In this document: positions 31,724 through 44,799 of the stretch, piece by piece
How the letters are laid out: every line of letters starts with the position of its first letter
How positions within the stretch are numbered: position 1 is the stretch's first letter
Assembly: GCF_002994745.2 (NCBI RefSeq)
Contig: NW_020126816.1
Span: 186,001-250,000, forward strand
DNA from: Rosa chinensis
Taxonomy: Eukaryota > Streptophyta > Magnoliopsida > Rosales > Rosaceae
DNA length: 64,000 bases
Direction: 5' to 3'
Program-made: the position numbers and the translations under genes
Notes under the pieces: model-generated
Told to the model about the DNA's origin: nothing
Database searches by the model: none
Seen by the model: only the letters and a program-made list of their open reading frames with translations

Positions 31724-34012
31724 TGATGTCGCCTGAAAGCAAGCGCATAATTTAACCCTAAAAATATCATAGTAGTATAAGCAAGTAGGGATCGTTCTAT
31801 TCCGGGGATTGAGGGTACACCTGTCATTGTCAAACAATTAAACAATTAAAATTAAAACAAAGTATAATATTCACAACTATAAACATTGTACACGAAAAAG
31901 GGGGATTTTGTTTTTGGTTTTTTTGAAAATAAAACTAAGTTAACAAAACAATTAAAATGCAAAAACATAAAAATACAAATGGAATGAGAGAACAAAGATC
32001 AAAATCGAAACATATGATTAAAATTGACTCAAACCCTAATATTTGTTCATCTAAGTCATGAGAAAGGAGTTGATCATGTGAAACGTTAAAAGCAAACAAT
32101 TTCCCATTTTTTACTTTTCAATGCTAATTAATCTAAGTGAAAGCACAAAGACTAATCCTATCAAACATGCATTCAAGCCCTAGAAAGCTAGTCAATCATA
32201 ACATGTTCAACGCATTACACATAGAGAAAGGCTATCAACTCAAGTGTACAACTTAGTATGGAAAAGTCCACCTAATTGCAATTCTCTTTAATTAAATTCG
32301 ATCTTTGTACAAAACCTTTACTACTTTGATTCAAGTTTACACAAAACGAAAAGTCGATTTCATGTTCTTAAACCTAGCAACAATCATGCATAAATCCTAT
32401 AAGTGTCGACCCAAATAAGATTAATACACAAAGGATATCTATAACGCAAATTTAATTAAACAAACCCACATAAGCAACTCTTGAAGAACAATAATATGAA
32501 TCTGAAAATTCTCAATTAATCATAAAAATTCCAGAAATTAATATTTGTTCATACATATATGTCAACTAGAACAAAACCAACGAAATCAAAGCAAAGGTTA
32601 CAAAGGAGAATCGGATTACACCGTGAGATGGAGATGGTGATGAACAATTGATGTGGTGGTCTCTTGAATCTCGAAAGCAAGCTTCAAGGATGGTGATGGA
32701 GGATGATGCTCATGGCAATTCTTCTTCTCCCTTGGCCTTGCTTGAACTCGTGGCTTGCTCTAGAGGGTGGAGGAACTCACGGCTATGCTAGAGAGATTTT
32801 CTGATTTTTTTCTAAAGTGTAAAACACAAAGGATGGGAGCCCTTGACGTTGAGAAAAGGGGAGAATATATAGGGGACGGCCTCCTTGCTCTCCAAGCCGT
32901 GTAAAACTCATGGAATTAATCTGAAAATTCCACATAATTTCCTCCAATAATATCTTGCCAAATCAGCCCTATGAGGTGGTTCAACCAATCACAAAATTCC
33001 ATTTAATTCCCTAATAATCTTGGCCGAAATTCCCTTGATAATATTCTGATTTTATACTTTAAATTCGGCCAAAATTCCTTTAGGGAATATAGGAATGTAT
33101 CTAGACTTCTTTTGAGCTTTTCTTGGTCTCCACCTTTTTCTCTTTCCTTTTATTTCTCCCTTGAATTTCTCTTGGCGTCAATCACCCTAGGGTTTCTTGA
33201 TTTTCACGTTGATTACCTCTTTATCTCTCTCCCTTTGCACGGCAAACACATAAAATTACTCCTCCAAGAATATTTTCTTTCCATAAAAATAGCCCTAGAA
33301 AATCTCCACCGAAATCTTCTTTTAATTTCTGATTTTCACGCCAACTTCCTTGTTTATCTCTTAGGATTTTACGGCAACAACTCCCTAGGGTTTACTCTTT
33401 GCATCACAAACCCTAATTCCATGGGCTTTTATGGGCCTTTAATCCAATTGCCGAAAATCCACTTCATTCTTGAGAGTTTTTGGGCCTCCATGCGCCACCT
33501 TTATGCCATGTCATCATCTAGAGTCTTCAAGAAGCTTCTCTCATGCCCTGTCACTTCATTAATTCGATCTCCATTCTTGGTTGGCTTAAGAGTCTTGTTT
33601 TAGCAAGCTTTCCTTTTCTGGACAGGGTTTCCTAGTTGGACCAGGAAAGCTTCATTTCTTCATTTCTGCTCATTTGTGCTTCCCTTTGTACTTCATCTTG
33701 TCTCCCTCCAACGTTGGCTAGCTTCTCTCTCCATTTGTGAGTTCATTTCTACTTTTTAGCTCGGAAGTCCTGAAAATAGAAACTAATAAGAAAAATAGAA
33801 ACTTTCCTAAAATGAAAAATGGCAACTTTCCTAAACTGAAAATGGAAACTTCCTAAAAATGAAAAATAGAAACTACAAAATAGAAACTTTCTACAAATAG
33901 GAACTTTCCCAATCAAAGAATGAAAACTTTCCTAAACAGGGTTTTACTAAGGAAATAACGCAAGAAATGTAGGAAAAAGCAAGTAAAACGTCGCATTAAA
34001 ATGCTCCTATCA
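31724..34012 (-). repeat. E6 3' LTR (U3/R-U5 chimera)
   Basis: From 31724 to about 32820 it follows the E1/E7 type. From about 32880 to 34012 it follows the E3/E8 type (GGGGACGGCC, then AAGCCGTGTAAAA). The switch lies beside the TATA box at 32864-32872, close to the expected transcription start. Confidence 0.9.
32864..32872 (-). promoter_or_regulatory. TATA box of E6 3' LTR
   Basis: CTATATATT in element sense. It marks the approximate U3/R border used to interpret the chimera. Confidence 0.65.
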
Positions 34013-34027
34013 AATTCCCCCACACTT
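34013..34027 (-). other. E6 polypurine tract
   Basis: AAGTGTGGGGGAATT in element sense, abutting the 3' LTR. Confidence 0.85.
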
Positions 34028-35963
34028 AGCTTTTGCTAGTCCCTTAGCAAAATCAGACAAAGACACACACTAAGACTCAACGAAAATTTAAAGACTCAAC
34101 CAAACGAAAATGCTATTGCCCTTCAACTTTTTGTCTCAGCAATCTCTTACTTTCACAACATCAAGATTAGCACTTAACCAAGAGTCAATGTTTAAGCATT
34201 CGAGAGTTAATTGAAACACATAATCTTCACATACACAAGTAGGACTTGGTTGTAACAATGGTGATGGGTTCTGTTAAGCATGTTTCAAACAAGTATGATT
34301 CAAATTCTCACAAGGTATATCCACTCTTTCTTCTCTCAGAATTCAAGGCAATGCTTAAAAGCTTATACACTCAAGTATATGTGAAAGATAGCAAGTATAT
34401 CACATATTATATGAAAAGAAAGCACATGTATATATTTTTCTTTTAAAGATCTCATGAAAGATACCAACTACTTGCACAGATGGACCCAAGCCATAGGTTC
34501 AACTCTTGTAACTCATCTCCACATCAAAGGTTGTCCCATCTTAAGGATCAAGAAGGTCTTCTTAAAGGTTGTAATGGGGCCAAGGCTCAAGGTTTTACGA
34601 AATGAAGGTTAAGGATTTATCAAAGTGTCCTAAAAACCTAGCAGAGCTCATGTAGATGTAGAGACCTCAAGAAATCCACCAAGGCATTGCAAAAACGTCA
34701 CTTTCCCTAGAGGTAACATAAAAGGGGCCTAATGTCTTCATGTTGGGCCCAATCTTCATTGTAAACTTCCCTTGAACTATAGTGGAATGGACAAAGGCCA
34801 AATTTTTCTGTAGTGGGCCTTCAGTTCAAAGTAAACTCCAAAATCACTAAGTATGGGGGACTAAAATCCATAAACAAACATTTTTTTTTTTTTTAGCCGT
34901 ACACATTTTTTTCTTTTCTTTCATTTTTCACGGCTTTCACATATTTTTTTCTTTTTATGGACAAGTCTACCCCCACACTTGAACTTTCACCTCTTCTTAA
35001 TTTTTATCCTTAGCACCAAACCCGCGTTGTATGTCTCAAAAGATAGCTCCACTAAGTTCTTAGAACAAAGGGTAGGGTTTCAACTATACTAAGGTTCAGG
35101 GGTTAAGGATTTTAAAGGGTTATGAATGAAAAGGGTTAATGTAGGCTCAAAGGGGCTTATCTAGGGGGGTCCCACGACGGGCACAAATAGGGACACAAGT
35201 TTATATGGCTATGGTGGTAGTTCCTAGGTTGCCTCTATCCCTTCCAGAATCAGGGCCATGTATTGATATAACGTCTCAACAAGCATAAGAGTGAATTCTA
35301 GCATTCTCTAGTCCATCAAACTTAATCTATGGCAAGCAATCAATCAAAATGAAAGAATAATGAGATCATCAAAACATCGCCAAGAAAATAAGAATATATT
35401 TTTCATTTTCACTCCAAGAAAAAGGGACATGGGCTCAAATATCTCACATGGGCTTTTATGAATCAAAACTCATCTCAACATGCTCATATTCTGTACCAAG
35501 GTCACGAAATCCATATCCACTACACATGCATACATTTTTCATATATCTCAATTAACCAAAGAATACCATTTAAAAAAAAATCATCTCAATCTTGTGATCT
35601 TCTTTTAATCATGATTTCAGAGATATAGAATCATCCTAGACAGTTGAAAGGGCGTCCTAAGACTCAAAACAAAAACAAAAGCAACGAAATTTTTTAAATT
35701 TTTGACATTTTTCGATTTTTTTTTTGTATTTTTCAATATATGACTCAAAATAAAAGACTCAAATATAAATCCCTTCCCCCACACTTAAATATTGCATTGT
35801 CCTCAATGTAATCAAGAATAAGCATGCAATGAAACACTTAAGCATATAGGGATGAAATTTACGAAAAGATCTACTAAATTCAAAAAGAAAGATGAAAAGA
35901 GAGAGAAATAGGGAAGGAGAAATCAAATCTGCGTGTGTAGACTCCTTCACAACTACTTCTGAA

Positions 35964-35979
35964 TTGGGTTGCCTCCCAA
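35964..35979 (-). other. Conserved hairpin block, E6
   Basis: TTGGGAGGCAACCCAA in element sense, a perfect 5-bp stem. Confidence 0.75.
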
Positions 35980-36936
35980 GCAGCGCTTGAGTTTAACGTC
36001 TTTCAGCCAGACGGACCTCCGCTAAATAAAGTTAGTGACTATACAATAAAAGGAATACAAATGAATGATTTATACAAAAAAAAACGTCACTATTCACTAT
36101 TCTTTTTTTTTTTTTAAACAAGTATAATGTACGTAATTTTACACAGAGACACGAGTACAAAATGTCACTATTCACGATTTACTATTCACAAATTTACAAG
36201 TATAAAGAGAAGTATAAATTACAAACTATCCACAATCTTCACAAATATATTACGTAAGACGTTTATACAAGTATAAAATGTACAAAACAACACAATTTAC
36301 ATGTGGGGGTTATGTTCAAGTGTATTATTATCTTTACAAATAAAGTTAATATCTCAATTGATTACAAGTTGTAAGTCGAGCCCAATAGAAACCACTACTA
36401 TTGGTGAGATACGATCTAGGGATAGTCGCCTAGACATAAGTCGCTTCCCTTTGTTTCAGAAGGCTAGATGGCCAGATTAAGAGGTAAGTGAGAGGGAGGA
36501 CTCATTTTGGTGACACTACGGAGGCTACTCCCTCATTGAGGTTTAGGCCCCTATTGGCTACTCCCACATCGTGGTTTACGCACAGTCTATAGTATCTCTG
36601 AGATCCAATTTGAACCCATCACCCAGGGTCTCAACCTAAGACACCACCTATATGCCCCTTACTCAGCTTGAAAAGAACTCATGTGTTAGACAGTCCTCCA
36701 AATGTTAATAAAAGCCGCCCACAACCTCAAAAGACCTTAGAAAGGCACTAATGAAGGGTTAAGGCCAATATTAACAAAAGGGCCCTTATCTACTCATACG
36801 ATTTTACACACTTATAACAATTAAGAATTTAACAATATTCACAATTAATTCTTTAAATTTGTATAACAAAATTTGACACATTGTAAACACAACTTTTACA
36901 CAACAAAACGTCACACTTTGTACACTTCTTTTTTTT

Positions 36937-36969
<33 letters not shown>

Positions 36970-37745
36970 TTTCGAAAATACTTACAAATATTTGTTTTTC
37001 TTCCTTTTCTTTACAATTATTTTCAACACTTAGGTACGGGAACAGGGAGTCTCGATGTGCAATGGGACTGAAACAGCTACCCTTTTCAAGACTATGTTTA
37101 ATCCAATATACCTTAGTGAATCACAATATTTTCATTTGTTATATATACCATTGATTTCAAATTCAATTCCAAGCGGTAAATCAAGAGGACGTGCGGCCCA
37201 AGTATAGTCGTCAAGACACTAAGTCCCTCTTACATCCTTTGGGCAACCTTACTGAAATGGCCAGGTAGGGGAGGACGAACACAAGAGGTAGGATCCATTT
37301 TGGCATAGGCTACTCCCTCATTGAGGTTTACGCCCATTTGTAAGCACTTCTGAATCCAAGAACCAGTCATGAGCGTTGTCCCCTTCCTAGACACCATCCC
37401 ACATAGGCTATACTTACTTGGATATAAAAGGTCCTAAGTGTGAAGACAGTTCAATGAATGTTAATAAAGGCCGCCCTCAACCTTAAGGGACCTGAACTAG
37501 GTACCAATAAGGGGTTTAGGCCAATATTAATAAACACGACTTCACCTATTCCTTCTTTAATTTACAACTTACAATAAAAATTCGTATTCAACAATATAAA
37601 TAACAACCTAAGTAATTAATTAACTAATTAACTAACAATTAAGAGAATTACAAACAATTAACAAGTAAATTATTATTTTTTTTTTTTTTCGAACACAACA
37701 TATGAACAAAACAAATATTCACATATTTAACAAGTGATTTTTCAA

Positions 37746-37763
37746 TCCCCGGCAACGGCGCCA
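37746..37763 (-). other. E6 primer-binding site (tRNA-Asp)
   Basis: Consensus tRNA-Asp PBS, 5 bp from the LTR at 37769. Confidence 0.92.
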
Positions 37764-37768
37764 AAAAT

Positions 37769-38884
37769 TGGTGAACCCCGAAGCAAGCGCATAATTTAAC
37801 CCTAAAAATATCATAGTAGTATAAGCAAGTAGGGATCGTTCTATTCCGGGGATTGAGGGTACACCTGTCATTGTCAAACAATTAAACAATTAAAATTAAA
37901 ACAAAGTATAATATTCACTACTATAAACATTGTACACGAAAAAGGGGGATTTTGTTTTTGGTTTTTTTGAAAATAAAACTAAGTTAACAAAACAATTAAA
38001 ATGCAAAAACATAAAAATACAAATGGAATGAGAGAACAAAGATCAAAATCGAAACATATGATTAAAATTGACTCAAACCCTAATATTTGTTCATCTAAGT
38101 CATGAGAAAGGAGTTGATCATGTGAAACGTTAAAAGCAAACAATTTCCCATTTTTTACTTTTCAATGCTAATTAATCTAAGTGAAAGCACAAAGACTAAT
38201 CCTATCAAACATGCATTCAAGCCCTAGAAAGCTAGTCAATCATAACATGTTCAACGCATTACACATAGAGAAAGGCTATCAACTCAAGTGTACAACTTAG
38301 TATGGAAAAGTCCACCTAATTGTAATTCTCTTTAATTAAATTCGATCTTTGTACAAAACCTTTACTACTTTGATTCAAGTTTACACAAAACGAAAAGTCG
38401 ATTTCATGTTCTTAAACCTAGCAACAATCATGCATAAATCCTATAAGTGTCGACCCAAATAAGATTAATACACAAAGGATATCTATAACGCAAATTTAAT
38501 TAAACAAACCCACATAAGCAACTCTTGAAGAACAATAATATGAATCTGAAAATTCTCAATTAATCATAAAAATTCCAGAAATTAATATTTGTTCATACAT
38601 ATATGTCAACTAGAACAAAACCAACGAAATCAAAGCAAAGGTTACAAAGGAGAATCGGATTACACCGTGAGATGGAGATGGTGATGAACAATTGATGTGG
38701 TGGTCTCTTGAATCTCGAAAGCAAGCTTCAAGGATGGTGATGGAGGATGATGCTCATGGCAATTCTTCTTCTCCCTTGGCCTTGCTTGAACTCGTGGCTT
38801 GCTCTAGAGGGTGGAGGAACTCACGGCTATGCTAGAGAGATTTTCTGATTTTTTTCTAAAGTGTAAAACACAAAGGATGGGAGC
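37769..38884 (-). repeat. E6 5' LTR, left fragment
   Basis: Starts TGGTGAACCCCGAAGC, unlike the 3' LTR start TGATGTCGCCTGAAAGC, then becomes almost identical to it. E7 interrupts it at GGAGC (38880-38884). The intact site is at about 32836-32840. Confidence 0.92.
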
Positions 38885-40497
38885 TGATGCACCTAAAAGC
38901 AAGCGCATAATTTAACCCTAAAAATATCGTTAGTAGTATAAGCAAATAGGGATCGTTCTATTCCGGGGATTGAGGGTACACCTGTCATTGTCAAACAATT
39001 AAACAATTAAAATTAAAACAAAGTATAATATTCACAAAGATATTCACAACTATAAACATTTTACACGAAAAGGGGGGATTTTGTTTTTGGTTTTTTTTCG
39101 AAAATAAAACTAAGTTAACAAAACAATTAAAATGCAAAAACATAAACATACGAATGGAATGAGAGAGCAAAGATCAAAATCGAAACATATGATTAAAATT
39201 GATTCAAACCCTAATATTGTTCATCTAAGTCATGAGAAAGGAGTTGATCATGTGAAACATTCGAAAGCAAATGAATTCCCATTTTTTACTTTTCAATGCT
39301 AATTAACCTAAGCGAAAGCACCTAGATTAATCCTATCAAACATGCAATCAAACCCTAGAAAGCTAGTCAATCATGTCATGTTTAACGCATTACACATAGA
39401 GAAAGGCTATCAACTCAAGTGTACAACTTAGTATGGAAAAGTCCACCTAATTGCAATCATCGTTAATTAAATTCGATCTTTGTACAAAACCTTTACTACT
39501 TTGATTCAAGTTTACACAAAACGAAAAGTCGATTTCATGTTCTTAAACCTAGCACCAATTATATCAAAACCCTAAGTGTTTGCAACCACATAAGATTAAA
39601 ATACAAAAGTTATCTATAACGCAAATTTAATTAAACAAACCCACATAAGCAACTCTCGAATCACAATAATATGAATCTGAAAATTCTCAATTAATCATAA
39701 AAATTCCAGAAATTAATATTTGTTCAAACACATATGTCAACTAGTTCATAACCAACGAAATTCAAAGCAAAGGTTACAAAGGAGAATCGGATTACACCGT
39801 GAGATGGAGATGGTGATGAACGATTGATGTGGTGGTCTCTTGAATCTCGAAAGCAAGCTTCAAGGTTGGAGATGGATGATGGATGCTCACGGCTATGCTT
39901 CTTCTCCCTTGGCCTTGCTTGAACTCGTGGAGATGACTAGAGGATGGAGAAACTCACGGCTATGCTAAGAAAATTTTCTGATTTTTTTCTAAAGTGTAAA
40001 TTGTATGGGGGAGAGGAACCCTTGACGTTGAGAAAGGGGGAGTTTTATATAGGAGCATGACTAGGGTTCACAAAGCAATCAGAATTTTCCACATAGCTTC
40101 AACCAATGATAATTCGCCAAGTAAGCTTGTGATGTGGTCCAACCAATCATAGAATGCCAAGTAAGCCTTGTGATGTGTTCCAACCAATCATAATTCTCTA
40201 AAATACCTCCCTAATATTTAATTGCCAAATTTCCTTGAAATTATTCTGATTTTCTTCATGAATTTCGGCCAACATTCCTTTAGGGAATTTAGGGATGAAT
40301 CTAGACGCCTTTTTAGCTTTTCCTTGGTGCACACATATTTTCCTTCCATAAATATCTCCCTTGAATCTCTCTTGGCGTCATCTCCTTGATTATTTCTTAT
40401 TTTCATGTTGGCAATCACACCAATTTACTCCTCCAACAATATTTCTTTCCATAAAAATCTCCCAAGAAAATCTCCTTTGATTTATTCCACGTGAAAT
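38885..40497 (-). repeat. E7 3' LTR, left fragment
   Basis: Starts TGATGCACCTAAAAGC, whereas the middle and 5' LTRs start TGATGCGCTCAAAGC. The remainder is nearly identical. E8 interrupts it at GAAAT (40493-40497). Confidence 0.92.
40045..40052 (-). promoter_or_regulatory. TATA box of E7 3' LTR
   Basis: CTATATAA in element sense. Confidence 0.65.
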
Positions 40498-42813
40498 TGA
40501 TGCGGCTAAAAGCAAGCGCATAATTTAACCCTGAAATGTCATAGTAGTATAAAGTAAGTAGGGATCGTTCTATTCCGGGGATTGAGGGTACACCTGTCAT
40601 TATCAAACAATTAAACAATTAAAATTAAAACAAAGTATAATATTTACAAAAATAAAACAAAATATATACATATTTACGAAAAAGGGGGATTTTTGATTTT
40701 GGTTTTCTATTTTCGAAAATAAAAGCTAACTAAATAATTAAAAACGCAAAAACATAAAAATATAAATGGAATGTAAGAACAAAGATCAAAGTCGAAACTC
40801 ATGATTAAAATTGATTCAAGTTCATCATTGTTCATCATAGTCATGCAAGAGGAGTTGATCATGTGAAACGTTCAAAAGCAAACAATTTCCCATATTTTAC
40901 TTTCAATGCTAATTAACCTAAGCGAAAGCACCTAGATTAATCCTATCAAACATGCAATCAAACCCTAGAAAGCTAGTCAATCATGTCATGTTTAACGCAT
41001 TAAGCACCTAGAAAGGCTATCAACTCAAATGTGCAACTTAGTATGAAAAAGTCCACCTAATTGCAATCTTCTTTGATTAAATTCGGTTTTTGTACAAAAC
41101 CTTTACTACTTATCGATCCAAGAACACAAAACCAAAAAGTTGATTCATGTTCTTAAATTCGTAGCACCAATTATATCAAAACCCTAAGTGTTTGCAACCA
41201 CATAAGATTAAAATACAAAAGTTATCTATCATGCAAATTTAATCAAACACTCACACAAAAGCAACCATAAATCGCAATATATGAATCTGAAAATTAACAA
41301 TTCATCATAAAATTTCAGAAAACAATACTTGTTCATACATATGTGTCAACTAAGGCAAAACCAACGAAAATACAAAGCAAAGGTACAAGGAGAATCGGAT
41401 TACACCGTGATGAAGATGAGATGAATGAAGTGATGATGTGGTCTCTTGAATTTCGAAAGCAATCTTCAAGGTGGAGGGTGGATGGTGTGCACGGCTTGTC
41501 TTCTTCTTCCTTGGCCTTGCTTGCACTTCGTGGTTGCCCTAGAGGATGGAGAGGAGCACGGCCAGTCTAAAGAGTTTTCTGAATTATTTTCTCAAGGTGT
41601 AAACGTAAAGAATGGAACTTGGAACTCCAAAACGTTGAGAAGAGGGGAGGTTATATAGGGGACGGCCAACTTGCTCTCCAAGCCGTGTAAACCTTATGGA
41701 ATTAATCTGAAAATTCCACATAATTTCCTCCAATAATATCTTGCCAAATAAGCCCTATGAGGTGGTTCAACCAATCACAAAATTCCATTTAATTCCCTAA
41801 ATAATCTTGCCGAAATTCCCTTGATATAATTCTGATTTTTGTAGTTCAATTCGGCCAAACTTCCTTTAGGGAATTAAGGAATGTATCTAGACTTCTTTTG
41901 AGCTTTTCTTGGTCTCCACCTTTTTCTCTTTCCTTTTATTTCTCCCTTGAATATCTCCTTGCCGAATTCTCTAGGGTTTTCTTTTAATTCACACGGCAAC
42001 TTCCTTCTTTTCCTCTTGGCTTGGACGGCAAAAGATATTCTAGGGTTTATCTCTTGATGAATTTCCATAAAAATAGCCTAGAAAATCTCCCTAGAAAATC
42101 TCCTTTTAATTTCTGATTTTCCACGTCATTTTCCTTGTTTCTCTCTTCATTTTGGACGGCAAACATCTCTAGGGTTTCTTCATTGCGTCACAAACCCTAA
42201 TTGCATGGGCTTTGTGGGCTTTTGATCCATTTGCCGAAAATCCAACAAGTCTTGAGAGTTCTTGGGCCTCCATGCGCCACCTTTGTGCCATGTCATCATC
42301 TAGAGTCTTCAAGAAGCTTCTCTCCTGCCATGTCACTTCATTAATTCAATCTCCATTCATGGTTGGCTCAAGAGTCTTGTTTTGGCAAGCTTTCCTTTTC
42401 TGGACAGGGTTTCCTGGTTGGACCAGGAAAGCTTCATTTCTTCATTTCTGCTCATTTGTGCTTCCCTTTGTACTTCATCTTGTCTCCCTCCAACGTTGGC
42501 TAGCTTCTCTCTCCATTTGTGAGCTCGTTTCAGCTCATTTGTGACAAGGACCTGAAAATAGAAACTAGTAAGAAAAATAGAAACTTTCCTAAAATGAAAA
42601 GTGGGAAACTTTCTAAAAATGAAAAATAGAAACTACTAAAAATGGAAACTTACTAAAAATGATAAATAAAAACTACAAAAATAGAAACTTTCTACAAATA
42701 GGAACTTTCCCAATCAAAGAATGGAAACTTTCCTAAACAGGGTTTTATTAAGGAAATAACGCAGAAAATGCAGGGAAAAGCAAGTAAAACGTCGCATTAA
42801 AATGCTCCTATCA
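40498..42813 (-). repeat. E8 3' LTR
   Basis: 2316 bp. Compared with 48117-50434 it has one G fewer in the G-run near 40684, one C fewer near 42078, an A/G difference near 42348 and C rather than T at 41563. Confidence 0.95.
41651..41658 (-). promoter_or_regulatory. TATA box of E8 3' LTR
   Basis: CTATATAA in element sense. Confidence 0.65.
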
Positions 42814-42828
42814 AATTCCCCCACACTT
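42814..42828 (-). other. E8 polypurine tract
   Basis: AAGTGTGGGGGAATT in element sense, abutting the 3' LTR. Confidence 0.85.
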
Positions 42829-44732
42829 AGCTTTTGCTAGTCCCTTAGCAAAATCACACTAAGACACACACTAAGACTCAACGAAAATTAAAGACTTGAC
42901 ACGAAACAGACTCTATAGCCCTTCAACTTTTTGTCTCAGCAATCTCTTACTTTCACAACACCAAGATTAGCACTTCACCAAGAATAAATGTTTAGGCATT
43001 CGAGAGTTAATTAAAACACATAATCTTCACATACACAAGTAGGACTTGGTTGTAACAATGGTGATGGGTTCTGTTAAGCATGTTTCAGACAAGTATGATT
43101 CAATCCTCACAAGGCATATCCACTCTTTCTTCTCTCAGAATTCAAGGCAATGCTTAAAAGCTTATACACTCAAGTATATGTGAAAGATAGCAAGTATATC
43201 ACATAATGTAAGAAACGAAAGCACATGTATAATTTTCTTTAAAGATCTCATGAAGGATACCAACTACTTGCACAGATGGACCCAAGCCATAGGTTCAACT
43301 CTTGTAACTCATCTCCACATCAAGGGCTGTCCCATCTTAAGGATCAAGAAGGTCTTTTCAAGGGTTGTAATGGGTTAAGGCTCAAGGTTTTAAGAAATGA
43401 AGGGTAAGGATTTATCAAAGTGTCCTAAAAACCTAGCAGAGCACATGTAAATGTAGAGACCACAAGAAATCCACCAATGCATTGCAAAAACGTCACTTCC
43501 CCTAGAGGTAACATAAAAGGGGCCTAGTGTCTTCATGTTGGGCCCAATCTTCATTGTAAACTTCCCCTGAACTACAGTGAATGGACAAAGGTCAAATTTT
43601 TCTTTAATAGGCCTTCATTTCAAAGTAAACTCCAAAATCACTAAGTATGGGGGACTAAAATCCATAAATATTTCTTTCTTTTCTTTTCTAGCCGTACATT
43701 TTTTCTCTTCTTTTCATTTTTCACGGCTTTCACATATTTTTTTTTTTCTTTATGGACAAGTCTACCCCCACACTTGAACTTTAACCTCTTCTCAATTTTC
43801 CTCCTTAGCATCAAACCCATGTAGTATGTCTCAAAAGATAGCTCCGCTAAGTTCTTAGAACAAAGGGTAGGGTTGTTACTATACTAAGCTTCATGGTTAA
43901 GGATTTTAGGGTGATGAACGAAAAGGCTTAATGTAGGCTCAAAGGGGCTAATCTAGGGGAGTCCCACGACGGGCACAAATGGGGACACAAGTTTATATGG
44001 CAATGGTGGTAATTCCTAGGATGCCTCTATCCCTTCCAGAATCAGGGCCATGTATTGATATAACGTCTCAACAAGCACAAGAGTGAATTCTAGCATTCTC
44101 TAGTCCATCAAACTTAATCTATGGCAAGCAGTCAATCAAATGAAAGAATAATGAGATCATCAAAACATCGCCAAGAAAATAAGAATATATTTTTCATTTT
44201 ACTCCAAGAAAAAGGGACATGGGCTCAATTATCTCACATGGGTTTTTATGAATCAAAACTCATCTTAACATGCTCATATTTTCTGTACCAAAGTTTCGAA
44301 ATCCATATCCACTACACATGCATATATATCTCATATATCTCAATTAACCAAAGAATACCATTTTAAAATCATCTCAATTTTGTGATCCTCTTTTAATCAT
44401 GATTTCAGAGATATAGAATCATCCTAGACAGTTGAAAGGGCATCCTAAGACTCAAAACAAAAACAAAAGCAACGAAATTTTTTTTAAATTTTTGACATTT
44501 TTCACTTTTTTTTTGTATTTTTCAATATATGTGACTCAAAATATGACTCAAGATAAAAGTGTAAATCCCTTCCCCCACACTTAAATATTGCATTGTCCTC
44601 AATGTAATCAATTAAAAGCATGCAATGAAACACTTAAGCATATAGGGATGAAATTTACGAAAATAATACTAAATTCAAAAAGCAAAAACGAAAAATAAAA
44701 GATAAGGATAAAGAAAGCAAATCTGATTTGCA

Positions 44733-44746
44733 TGGGTTGCCTCCCA
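44733..44746 (-). other. Conserved hairpin block, E8
   Basis: TGGGAGGCAACCCA in element sense, as in E3. Confidence 0.7.
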
Positions 44747-44799
44747 AGTAGCGCTTGGTTTTAACGTCTTCTCAGCCTAGACGTGGTTTCCTCTTCTCC

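Larger units (their letters stand above)
34013..37768 (-). other. E6 internal region, noncoding
   Basis: 3756 bp without gag or pol. It has the common 1.9-kb tail, the hairpin block at 35964-35979, and a leader with two module copies (about 36370-36800 and 37165-37545) nearly identical to the E0 leader. The sequence near 37331-37340 is the uninterrupted version of the target used by element A. A T-rich tract lies near 36929-36972. Confidence 0.85.
42814..44799 (-). other. E8 3' noncoding tail
   Basis: Collinear with 20341-22326 of E3 and noncoding, with internal AAGTGTGGGGG motifs near 43763 and 44573. Confidence 0.8.

Noticed and set aside
33112..33603. 163-residue plus-strand ORF in the E6 LTR (also 61339-61830)
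   Set aside because: Low-complexity Phe/Leu/Ser-rich translation of a pyrimidine-rich U3, antisense to the element.
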